5,433 nt of DNA from the NCBI GenBank assembly GCA_023428365.1, contig JAEYYQ010000571.1:1-5433 (forward strand). Reading direction: 5' to 3'. Below the pieces are notes generated by a model. That model searched no databases. It worked only from the letters and a program-made list of their open reading frames with translations, and was not told where the DNA came from. Positions 1 through 5,433 of the stretch are shown here, piece after piece (the first letter of the stretch is position 1; every line of letters starts with the position of its first letter). The position numbers and the translations under genes were made by a program. The stretch is from Pseudomonadota bacterium. GTDB lineage: Bacteria; Pseudomonadota; Alphaproteobacteria; Rhizobiales; Hyphomicrobiaceae.

Positions 1-1
1 G

Positions 2-430
2 TCCGGAGCTGGCCAGCAGTACTGCATCAACATCGCCGACACGGCCGCTGATGCGCGGTTTGCCTGGCAGAAGAAGACGCTCGGCGAAATCGAACAGGAG
101 CTCGATCGTCGCATCGCCCTGCTTGAGCAGCGCGCGAAAGAATATCGCGAGTGGCTGGCGCGCCGGGACGAGTTTGCGAAGAAGGCCCAAGGCACGCTGG
201 TGGACATCTACACCAAGATGCGTCCGGATGCAGCCGCATTGCAGCTCGCTGAGATGGACGACGAAACGGCTGCTGCAGTTCTCACCAAACTCAAACCGCG
301 CAACGCCAGCGCGATCCTCAACGAAATGCCAGCAAGCCACGCGGCACGCCTGACGACGACCATCGCCGGCGCCGGCAAAATCAACCCGGATTCACCTTCG
401 GACATACCTTTGACGGGTGGAAAGTCATGA
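2..430 (+). CDS. motE: MotE-like flagellar motility chaperone, 5'-truncated by window edge
   Basis: Frame 2 is open from the left edge to a TGA at 428-430, giving 142 residues of the C-terminal part; the start lies outside the window. The fragment begins with a short segment containing a single cysteine (QQYCINIADTAADARFAW), then a charged heptad-like stretch at about fragment residues 23-62 that looks like a coiled coil. From about residue 68 (IYTKMRPDAAALQLAEMDDE) it resembles the MgtE-intracellular-domain-like repeat found in MotE and FliG relatives, including KLKPRNASAILNEM. In Sinorhizobium, MotE is a periplasmic chaperone specific for the motor protein MotC. The stop overlaps the flgH start (ATGA, 427-430), which fits the conserved motE-flgH-fliL-fliP order of rhizobial flagellar clusters. 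An internal GTG at 200 is not the start, because the family similarity extends well upstream. Identification is by recalled family features and synteny, not by a search. Confidence 0.85.
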   Translation, partial: SGAGQQYCINIADTAADARFAWQKKTLGEIEQELDRRIALLEQRAKEYREWLARRDEFAKKAQGTLVDIYTKMRPDAAALQLAEMDDETAAAVLTKLKPRNASAILNEMPASHAARLTTTIAGAGKINPDSPSDIPLTGGKS

Positions 431-1143
431 TTGCGAGGCTGATGCTCGCTGCCACGGCAATACTGCTCGGTGCTTGCAGCTTCGATCCGCACGATATTGG
501 CCGCGAGCCGCCGATGAGCCCGGTCGGCGCGGGGTTGATACCCGATCGCGTGCCGATCCTCATCGAGCCGACGCCGCCAGCGACCTATCATCGGGGCAAC
601 TCATTCTGGCAGGATGCCAGCGCGGATCTGTTCCGCGATCCGCGCGCCACGAAAATCGGCGATGTCGTGACGGTCAAAATCGCCATCAAGGATAAAGCGG
701 AGCTCGATAATACGTCGAACCGTTCGCGCGATGCGAAAAAGACCGTCGGTATCGGCGGATCGTATTCGATCGAAACCTTGAAACGCGAGAAAGAAGGTTC
801 AGCTCAATACAACGGCCATCTCAATTCCAATACGGTTTCGAAAGGCGCCGGTGGGATCGAGCGATCGGAAAAGATTGAACTCCTCGTTGCGGCAGTCGTC
901 TCCGACGTTCTGCCGAATGGCAATCTGGTGATCAGCGGTACGCAGGAAGTGCGCGTGAACTTCGAGGTACGAGTTCTGAGCGTCGCTGGCGTCGTGCGGC
1001 CACGCGACATCTCGACCGATAATAGCGTGTCTTATGAGAAGATTGCCGAGGCGCGAATCTCGTATGGTGGCCGCGGTCGTATTACCGAGGTTCAACAGCC
1101 CGGCGTCGGCCAGCAGTTACTCGACGTTATCATTCCGTTCTGA
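427..1143 (+). CDS. flgH: Flagellar L-ring protein FlgH (outer-membrane lipoprotein)
   Basis: This 238-residue protein has the usual FlgH length. It opens with a lipoprotein signal peptide: Arg4, a hydrophobic stretch, then the lipobox LLGAC with the lipidated cysteine at position 17, giving a mature chain of about 222 residues. A FlgH core signature follows at about residues 58-85 (NSFWQDASADLFRDPRATKI, then GDVVTVKI). The C-terminus has the typical SYGGRGRI...QQPGVGQQLLDVIIPF ending. FlgH subunits form the L-ring, the outer-membrane bushing around the rod. The protein is exported by Sec and lipidated, independently of the flagellar export apparatus. The start ATG overlaps the motE stop as ATGA, and a GGTGG at 416-420 lies 6 nt upstream as a plausible ribosome binding site, so both direct initiation and coupling to motE are possible. 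Nothing is truncated or unusual. Confidence 0.96.
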   Translation: MIARLMLAATAILLGACSFDPHDIGREPPMSPVGAGLIPDRVPILIEPTPPATYHRGNSFWQDASADLFRDPRATKIGDVVTVKIAIKDKAELDNTSNRSRDAKKTVGIGGSYSIETLKREKEGSAQYNGHLNSNTVSKGAGGIERSEKIELLVAAVVSDVLPNGNLVISGTQEVRVNFEVRVLSVAGVVRPRDISTDNSVSYEKIAEARISYGGRGRITEVQQPGVGQQLLDVIIPF

Positions 1144-1164
1144 TCTATCGGAGACCGCGCTGTC

Positions 1165-1680
1165 ATGGCGGCGACTGCAGGAACCCAGGAAGACGAGAAA
1201 GCCAAAAGCGGTTCCGGCTCGCTCGTCATGGTTCTTGGCGCCGTGGTGGTCCTGTCACTGGTGGCTGCCGGGGGCGGTGGATTTCTGGGCCTGAAACTCT
1301 ACAGCATGGTCGAGCAGTCCGTGCAGCGCAAATCCGAGGCTGCCGAAAAAGCGAAGGCGCAATCCATAAAACCCGCTGTCGCCGGAGCCGCGCAGATCAA
1401 GACGCTGGCGCCCGTCGTGACCAATCTCGCCAATCCGTCGACATCGTGGGTTCGGTTGGAGGGATCGTTGATTTTGGAGGAAATGCCGCCTGCCGAGGCG
1501 GACCTCCTGGCCGCCAAAGTTTCCGAAGACATCATCGCTTTCTTGCGCACGGTGACGGTTGCGCAAATCGAAGGAGCCAGCGGCTTCCAGCATTTGCGTG
1601 AGGATTTGACCGACCGCGTCAAGGCGCGGAGCGCCGGGCGCGCCCGCGAACTCGTCATTCATACATTCGTCGTCGAATGA
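1165..1680 (+). CDS. fliL: Flagellar basal body-associated protein FliL
   Basis: The product is 171 residues, the usual FliL size. It has a short charged cytoplasmic N-terminus (residues 1-18), one membrane helix at about 19-43 with a glycine-rich run (AAGGGGFLGLKL), a linker rich in Lys, Ala and Glu, and a periplasmic C-terminal domain from about residue 75. That domain contains TLAPVVTNLANPSTSWVRLE, a region with SLILEE, and ends in RARELVIHTFVVE, all typical of the FliL domain. FliL sits in the inner membrane around the stators and supports torque or swarming in several bacteria. The gene starts 21 nt after flgH, with GGAGA at 1150-1154 as the ribosome binding site 10 nt before the ATG. 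Its stop overlaps the fliP start (ATGA at 1677-1680), so it is in the same transcription unit. Confidence 0.94.
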   Translation: MAATAGTQEDEKAKSGSGSLVMVLGAVVVLSLVAAGGGGFLGLKLYSMVEQSVQRKSEAAEKAKAQSIKPAVAGAAQIKTLAPVVTNLANPSTSWVRLEGSLILEEMPPAEADLLAAKVSEDIIAFLRTVTVAQIEGASGFQHLREDLTDRVKARSAGRARELVIHTFVVE

Positions 1681-2429
1681 GACGGCTTCGCTCCGTCCTC
1701 GTTGCACTTCCGGCCCTGCTTCTATTGCCGGCCGTCGCTTACGGCCAGGTTCCTGGCCTGGACGCGCTGGTCCCGCAGGGCGAAGGGACCGCCACCGGGC
1801 GGATTGTCCAGCTCGTTCTTGTCGTCACGCTGCTTTCGGTGGCGCCCGGCCTGCTGATCATGGTGACGTGCTTCACACGTTTCGTGATTGCCCTGTCGTT
1901 CCTTCGCGTTGGTCTCGGATTGCAGACAACTCCGGCCAACCTGATCATGATCAGTCTTGCGCTGTTCATGACCTTTTTCGTGATGGGTCCGACCCTCGAT
2001 CAGGCATGGAATAACGGACTGAAGCCGCTGGTCGAAAACCAGATCACGGAACAGGAGGCCTATCAGCGAATCACGGAACCGTTCCGCACCTTCATGCGCG
2101 CGCATGTTCGAGAAAAGGATCTGGCGCTTTTCGAGGACATGGCCGGCCGGGTCGGAGGGGCTGCGGCGCGTACTGATTCGGATCAAATTGAGATGCGGGT
2201 GTTAATTCCCGCATTCATGATTTCCGAACTGAGGCGCGGCTTCGAAATCGGATTTCTGATCGTTTTGCCGTTTCTGGTCATCGACATGATCGTTGCCACA
2301 CTGACCATGTCGATGGGCATGATGATGTTGCCGCCGACCGTTATCTCCTTGCCATTCAAAGTTCTTTTCTTCGTTTTGATCGATGGCTGGAATCTCCTGG
2401 TCGGGGGGCTGATGCGCTCGTTTTTATAG
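1677..2429 (+). CDS. fliP: Flagellar type III export gate protein FliP
   Basis: FliP forms, with FliQ and FliR, the helical export channel inside the MS-ring through which rod, hook and filament subunits pass. The 250-residue product has a cleavable signal peptide, as known for FliP. The probable cleavage is after Gly23 (AVAYG|QVPG), which aligns with the known mature QLPG start of the enterobacterial protein. Hydrophobic segments lie at about 42-65 and 86-105, with two more in the C-terminal third. Both classical FliP family signatures are visible: PAFMISELRRGFEIGF at 178-193 and FLVIDMIVATLTMSMGM at 199-215. The methionine-rich stretch at 211-217 corresponds to the loop that seals the closed channel. 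The start is fixed by the ATGA overlap with fliL. No good Shine-Dalgarno is seen in the preceding fliL codons, so translation is probably coupled. This is the last gene before a 174-nt gap and probably ends the operon. Confidence 0.97.
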   Translation: MRRLRSVLVALPALLLLPAVAYGQVPGLDALVPQGEGTATGRIVQLVLVVTLLSVAPGLLIMVTCFTRFVIALSFLRVGLGLQTTPANLIMISLALFMTFFVMGPTLDQAWNNGLKPLVENQITEQEAYQRITEPFRTFMRAHVREKDLALFEDMAGRVGGAAARTDSDQIEMRVLIPAFMISELRRGFEIGFLIVLPFLVIDMIVATLTMSMGMMMLPPTVISLPFKVLFFVLIDGWNLLVGGLMRSFL

Positions 2430-2541
2430 TTGCGTGGGCGGCCGCTTATTAAGGTCTGCGCAAGGTATATGCGTCATTATCCTTACCGATGACAGCTTGG
2501 TGCCAGCACAACTCTGGACCAAAGGCATGATGCTGCGCTGT

Positions 2542-2562
2542 CATACCGGACGATCCGGTATG
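2542..2562 (+). promoter_or_regulatory. Perfect 9-bp stem-loop in the flagellin leader
   Basis: CATACCGGA (2542-2550) and TCCGGTATG (2554-2562) are exact reverse complements separated by CGA. The structure ends 41 nt before the flagellin ATG. It has no U-tract after it, so it is a poor candidate for a fliP intrinsic terminator. As RNA it would form a stable hairpin in the 5' untranslated region; as DNA it could be a dimeric regulator's operator. In Caulobacter the regulator FlbT acts on the flagellin 5' untranslated region, so a leader RNA element is the explanation I favour, but this is inference. Confidence 0.6.
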
Positions 2563-2586
2563 TCCCCGAACCTGTTTCGAACCTTT

Positions 2587-2593
2587 AAAGGGA
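2587..2593 (+). promoter_or_regulatory. Flagellin Shine-Dalgarno, flanked by two complementary TCCC segments
   Basis: AAAGGGA, 10 nt before the ATG at 2604, is the clear ribosome binding site that fixes the flagellin start. GGGACAT (2590-2596) is an exact complement of ATGTCCC (2560-2566). In addition GGGA (2590-2593) can pair with TCCC at 2597-2600 across a 3-nt loop. The binding site can therefore be masked in two different ways. The first pairing shares bases 2560-2562 with the upstream hairpin; a shortened 4-bp version (2563-2566 with 2590-2593) could stack directly on it. Confidence 0.6.
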
Positions 2594-2603
2594 CATTCCC
2601 AAT

Positions 2604-3533
2604 ATGACGAGCCTTCTCACCAATTCGTCGGCGATGACCGCTCTGCAGACGCTGTCGCAGACGAACAAGAACCTTGAGACCACCCAGGGCCGCATTTCTA
2701 CCGGCATGCGCGTTGCGACCGCTTCGGACAACGCTGCTTACTGGTCGATTGCGACGACCATGCGCTCGGACAACCAGGCGATCTCGACCGTTCAGGACGC
2801 CCTCGGCCTCGGCGCCGGCAAGGTTGACACGGCTTACACGGCCGTCAGCGACACCGTCGATCGCGTCACCGAGCTGAAGCAGAAGGTGCTGGCTGCAAAG
2901 AACGCTTCCGCGGAAGACAAAGCCAAGCTGCAGAGCGAAATTGCTGTTATTCAGGCTCACCTGAAGGACACAGTTGGTAATGCCAGCTACGCAGGTTCCA
3001 ACCTGCTCCAGACGGACTCGACCGATGCGGACGCTCCGACTGAGTTCAGCATCGTTTCGTCCTACAACCGCGACGCTTCTGGAACCGTTACGACCGGCAG
3101 CATCGAGGTGACTTATGCCAATATCCGCCTGATCGACAGCGGAGGTGATGGCGCTGGTATCCTCGACACCGAATTCACCACGACGGGTGAAGGCGCTGTT
3201 GCTGACATCTCGATCCTGACGCTGGACGTCACGGCCGCCGATGTCGACAACGACGACCTCGACGACATGCTGACCGCTATCGAAACGGGTCTGAAGAGCC
3301 TCGCCACCGGTGCAGCCGAACTCGGCGCTGCCAAAAAGCGCATCGATCTGCAGCAGAGCTTCATGACGAAGCTGAGCGACGCGATCGAGCGTGGCGTTGG
3401 CCAGCTGGTCGATGCTGACATGAACGAAGAGTCCGCTCGTCTGCAGGCTCTGCAGGTTCAGCAGCAGCTTGGCATTCAGGCGCTCAGCATCGCCAACAGC
3501 AGCAGCCAGAACATCCTGTCGCTGTTCCGCTAA
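2604..3533 (+). CDS. fliC: Flagellin, rhizobial type (filament subunit)
   Basis: The product is 309 residues, short compared with enteric flagellins and typical for rhizobial FlaA-type subunits; flaA would be an equally fitting name. The N-terminal D0/D1 part spans about residues 1-140. It begins MTSLLTNSSAMTALQTLSQT and contains RISTGMRV and ASDNAAYWSIATTMRSDN (residues 40-57), a strongly rhizobial signature. A variable surface-exposed stretch rich in Asp, Gly, Ser and Thr covers about 140-220. The C-terminal D1/D0 part ends in LQALQVQQQLGIQALSIANS and NILSLFR, which forms the filament core and export-relevant coiled coil. There is no cysteine, which is usual for flagellins. Codon choice is visibly more restricted than in the neighbours (for example CTG, CAG, AAC, GAC), as expected of a highly expressed gene. 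It lies between fliP and fliF as a single copy, probably with its own promoter and leader control. Confidence 0.97.
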   Translation: MTSLLTNSSAMTALQTLSQTNKNLETTQGRISTGMRVATASDNAAYWSIATTMRSDNQAISTVQDALGLGAGKVDTAYTAVSDTVDRVTELKQKVLAAKNASAEDKAKLQSEIAVIQAHLKDTVGNASYAGSNLLQTDSTDADAPTEFSIVSSYNRDASGTVTTGSIEVTYANIRLIDSGGDGAGILDTEFTTTGEGAVADISILTLDVTAADVDNDDLDDMLTAIETGLKSLATGAAELGAAKKRIDLQQSFMTKLSDAIERGVGQLVDADMNEESARLQALQVQQQLGIQALSIANSSSQNILSLFR

Positions 3534-3594
3534 TCGGCCGGTCCATCTCTTCGCGGGGTGGATAGGCTCAGGTGATCGGGCCTCAATGGGGCCA

Positions 3595-3646
3595 GCAAGT
3601 GGGGTGGGGCAACTGATTCGAATCAGTTGGTCTTCAGTCCACTTGC
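3595..3646 (+). repeat. Nested inverted repeat with a perfect 20-bp palindrome at its centre
   Basis: The inner element, CAACTGATTCGAATCAGTTG (3610-3629), is a perfect palindrome with no spacer. It is enclosed by a second exact pair, GCAAGTGG (3595-3602) and CCACTTGC (3639-3646), with asymmetric gaps of 7 and 9 nt between. As RNA this would be a long hairpin with an internal loop and a UCGA tetraloop. No T-run follows on either strand, so it is not a textbook intrinsic terminator. It may be a 3'-end processing or stability structure for the abundant flagellin mRNA, or a protein-binding site. Confidence 0.6.
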
Positions 3647-3698
3647 GGTTCTCAAGCCGTCTTTCAGCGGCGTGAGGCTCGGTTATCTACTTGAATTT

Positions 3699-3722
3699 CC
3701 TGGCTCCTGAGCAGGAGCCAGG
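3699..3722 (+). terminator. Strong GC-rich stem-loop, possible terminator or leader structure
   Basis: CCTGGCTCCTG (3699-3709) and CAGGAGCCAGG (3712-3722) are exact reverse complements separated by AG. In RNA the innermost pairs would open to a loop of 6-8 nt, leaving a GC-rich stem of about 9 bp. The downstream bases (TCCTCGTC) are pyrimidine-rich but not a U-tract, so terminator function is uncertain. It lies 166 nt past the flagellin stop and 75 nt before fliF. It could end the flagellin transcript or be part of the fliF leader. Confidence 0.4.
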
Positions 3723-3797
3723 TCCTCGTCACTCTCACACAAGGTTCCCGCTCAAGAATCTGGTCCCGACTGAATTCGTATCGTGTGGAAGGTTGGA

Positions 3798-5433
3798 ATG
3801 ATCGGGCGAGAACAATTGGAACGGCTGTTTGCGAACCTGCGTTCGCTTGGGCCGCGGCGTCTTTTGGCGTTGGCGATCATCGGTGCGACCGTGTTCGCCG
3901 GTGTCGGTATGTCCAGTATGCTTTTGAGTCGACCGCAGTTCGAGACCCTGTACACGGGCCTGACCGCTCAGGACGTCAGCCGCATTGGCGCAGCGTTGGG
4001 CGAAGCCGGAATTGCTTTCGACGTCAGCTCCGAAGGCAACAAGGTCATGGTTCCGCCGAGCCAGACCGCGAAGGCGCGCATGTTGCTGGCGCAGAAGGGA
4101 CTGCCGAGCAGCTCGAATGCCGGCTACGAGCTCTTCGACAATATGGGCTCGATTGGCCTCACCTCATTCATGCAGGAGATTACGCGCGTCCGGGCTCTCG
4201 AGGGCGAGATCGCGCGCACGATTCAGGCTGTCTCCGGCGTCAGAGCGGCGCGCGTTCACTTGGTGCTGCCGGATGCGGGATCGTTCCGCCGCAATCGTCA
4301 GACTCCATCCGCTTCCGTTGTGATCCGCACAGAGAGCACGGGCGATGCGTCGTCCGCTGTCGCCATTCGCCATCTCGTGGCATCTGCCGTGCCCGGCATG
4401 CAGGTCGATCAGGTTACGGTGTTGAGCACCGATGGCAGCGTGCTGGCGGCCGCTGGTGATGCGTCCACGGCCACTCCTGCGCGGGTCGTCGATCTGGAGA
4501 AGTCGTTCAGTCGCGAACTGCAGGCGAGCGTGAGCAAGACGCTGACGCCCTATCTCGGCTACGGCAACTTCGAAATCAGCGTTGCAGCGCGCCTGAACAC
4601 CGACAAGCGCCAGATCAACGAGACCAATTACGATCCGGAATCCCGCGTCGAACGGTCGGTGCGCGTTGTCAAGGAAACCGGCAATTCACAGAACCAGGCC
4701 AATCGCACGCCCGTTACGGTCGAGCAGAACATTCCGGCCGAGCAGCCGACGTCGCAGTCGGGCGACGTGTCGTCCCGCTCGAATGAACGCCGCGAGGAGC
4801 TGACGAACTTCGAGATCAACTCCAAGAGCATATCGACGGTCAGCGACGGCTACCGGATCGACGCCTTGACGGTGGCTGTCGTCATCAACCGCAAGCGTCT
4901 CATGGAGACTTTGGGCGACGGCGCCGGTGAGGATGCGCTCAACGCGCAGCTCAAGGAAATCGAGCAGCTGGTCGCGACGGCAGCAGGCGCATCTGCTGAC
5001 CGGGGTGATCGTATCACGGTGGCCGCGGTCGACTTCTTCCGCAACGGCGAGCCAATGGAGCCGCTCGCCGATGGCGGCTTTGCCGACCTTCTGATGCGTC
5101 AGTCAGGCAGCCTCATTAACGCGCTCGCCATTCTCGGTGCCACCGGGTTGCTGGTTTGGATGGGCTTGCGTCCGGCGATGCGCGCTGTTCTGGCCGCGCC
5201 GCAGCCGGCGACTGCGAACGCTGCTGCCGGCGGAGAGCTGAAAGCGCAGGCAGGGGATGCAAACGGAGGTTTTGCATCGCACCGTCTTCAGGGCGCGGAA
5301 CAACCAAATCTCATTGCCGATCTGCAGGCCAAGATCGGCAACTCCCCGCAGAAGCGGCTGGAGCAGATGGTCGATTACGACGAGGAACAAGCGGCTGCAA
5401 TTCTCAAACAGTGGATGCGTGAGGCGAGAAGAG
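3798..5433 (+). CDS. fliF: Flagellar MS-ring protein FliF, 3' end cut by window edge
   Basis: The frame is open from ATG 3798 to the right edge: 545 complete codons plus one base. FliF builds the inner-membrane MS-ring on which the switch and export gate are assembled. The first membrane helix is at about residues 22-43 (LLALAIIGATVFAGVGMSSM). It is followed by the YscJ/FliF-type ring-building region, with FETLYTGLTAQDV at about 48-60, KARMLLAQKGLP and RVHLVLPD. The later periplasmic part has YDPES...ERSVR and NFEINSKS (about 337-344), typical of the FliF collar region. The second helix is at about 439-458 (LINALAILGATGLLVWMGLR). The C-terminal tail (about 505-545, ending EEQAAAILKQWMREARR) matches the FliG-binding end, so few residues can be missing relative to the family's usual 530-570. 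GGAAGG at 3787-3792, 5 nt before the ATG, supports the start. The 264-nt gap upstream suggests a new transcription unit. Confidence 0.96.
   Translation, partial: MIGREQLERLFANLRSLGPRRLLALAIIGATVFAGVGMSSMLLSRPQFETLYTGLTAQDVSRIGAALGEAGIAFDVSSEGNKVMVPPSQTAKARMLLAQKGLPSSSNAGYELFDNMGSIGLTSFMQEITRVRALEGEIARTIQAVSGVRAARVHLVLPDAGSFRRNRQTPSASVVIRTESTGDASSAVAIRHLVASAVPGMQVDQVTVLSTDGSVLAAAGDASTATPARVVDLEKSFSRELQASVSKTLTPYLGYGNFEISVAARLNTDKRQINETNYDPESRVERSVRVVKETGNSQNQANRTPVTVEQNIPAEQPTSQSGDVSSRSNERREELTNFEINSKSISTVSDGYRIDALTVAVVINRKRLMETLGDGAGEDALNAQLKEIEQLVATAAGASADRGDRITVAAVDFFRNGEPMEPLADGGFADLLMRQSGSLINALAILGATGLLVWMGLRPAMRAVLAAPQPATANAAAGGELKAQAGDANGGFASHRLQGAEQPNLIADLQAKIGNSPQKRLEQMVDYDEEQAAAILKQWMREARR

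Larger units (their letters stand above)
2430..2603 (+). promoter_or_regulatory. Non-coding flagellin promoter and leader region
   Basis: This 174-nt gap separates fliP from the flagellin gene and must contain the flagellin promoter if the gene is transcribed on its own, as is usual. I could not assign a sigma-factor class. No good match to the sigma-54 -24/-12 elements, a sigma-28 box or a CtrA TTAA-N7-TTAA site was found. The left half (2430-2540) is comparatively AT-rich around 2446-2485, which could hold a -10 region. The right half (2541-2603) is highly structured and carries the hairpin and Shine-Dalgarno pairings listed separately. No obvious intrinsic terminator for fliP is present. 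Confidence 0.55.
3534..3797 (+). other. Non-coding region between flagellin and fliF with strong inverted repeats
   Basis: No convincing gene is present in these 264 nt; the short open frames crossing it lack family resemblance and overlap flanking genes. It carries two prominent dyads (3595-3646 and 3699-3722) and a weaker hairpin at 3579-3593 (GGCCTC against GGGGCC with one G-U pair). It presumably holds the flagellin 3' untranslated region and terminator, then the fliF promoter and leader. No clear promoter boxes were recognised. The last part, about 3723-3797, is the most likely immediate fliF leader, with GGAAGG at 3787-3792 as its ribosome binding site. Confidence 0.6.

Noticed and set aside
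200..430. GTG at 200 as the start of a separate small gene
   Set aside because: The same frame is open to the left edge and encodes MotE-like sequence upstream, so this is an internal codon of motE.
1255..2186. Long open frames on the minus strand (about 150 codons each at 1255-1707 and 1722-2186)
   Set aside because: They lie wholly opposite fliL and fliP, have low-complexity compositions typical of antisense readings of GC-rich genes, and show no family motifs.
2420..2429. T-run TTTTTATAG at the end of fliP as a terminator tail
   Set aside because: It is inside the fliP coding sequence and I see no stable hairpin immediately before it.
2438..2445. GCGGCCGC palindrome after fliP
   Set aside because: A short 8-bp GC palindrome is expected by chance in this composition and has no extended arms.
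2466..2492. Possible sigma-28 promoter with ACCGATGA as -10
   Set aside because: The -10 resembles GCCGATAA, but the bases at the -35 position (TATATGCG) match the consensus poorly.
2497..2516. Possible sigma-54 promoter around TTGGTGCCAGCACAA, on either strand
   Set aside because: The plus strand has GG but lacks GC at the required spacing; the minus strand has TGGCACC but TGTCA instead of TTGCA at the -12 element.
2541..2960. Minus-strand open frame of 139 codons over the flagellin leader and 5' end
   Set aside because: Antisense to a highly conserved flagellin domain, with no recognisable domain or ribosome binding site; its length follows from the biased codon use of the flagellin.
3785..4459. 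Plus-strand 224-codon open frame starting 13 nt before fliF
   Set aside because: Overlaps fliF in another frame; its translation is Arg/Gly/His-rich without motifs, whereas the fliF frame has clear family features through the same bases.

Overview
This is a flagellar gene segment of an alphaproteobacterium, most likely of the order Hyphomicrobiales (Rhizobiales). The case rests on the gene order motE-flgH-fliL-fliP-flagellin, on the presence of a MotE-type protein (a motility chaperone characterised in Sinorhizobium), on a flagellin of the short rhizobial type, and on a moderately GC-rich sequence with ATGA gene overlaps. I cannot name the genus. All recognised genes are on the + strand.

Layout: the 3' part of motE (2-430) runs into flgH (427-1143, outer-membrane L-ring lipoprotein) through an ATGA overlap. 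After a 21-nt gap comes fliL (1165-1680, inner-membrane stator-associated protein), which overlaps fliP (1677-2429, core of the export gate) by another ATGA. These four genes look like the tail of a polycistronic operon for basal body, export and motor proteins. A 174-nt gap (2430-2603) follows, then a single complete flagellin gene (2604-3533). A 264-nt gap (3534-3797) then leads to fliF (MS-ring), which runs off the right edge after 545 codons and probably lacks only its last few residues.

The products act along the assembly pathway: FliF forms the MS-ring platform, FliP the export channel inside it, FlgH the outer-membrane bushing, FliL and MotE support the motor, and the flagellin is the exported filament subunit.

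The coding content is ordinary, and I found no undescribed multi-gene system. The most interesting material is in the two non-coding gaps around the flagellin gene. The leader upstream has a perfect 9-bp hairpin followed by sequences that can pair with the flagellin Shine-Dalgarno in alternative ways, which suggests post-transcriptional control, possibly the FlbT/FlaF type known for alphaproteobacterial flagellins. The downstream gap holds a perfect 20-bp palindrome nested inside an 8-bp inverted repeat, and further on an 11-bp-arm hairpin, neither followed by a U-tract.
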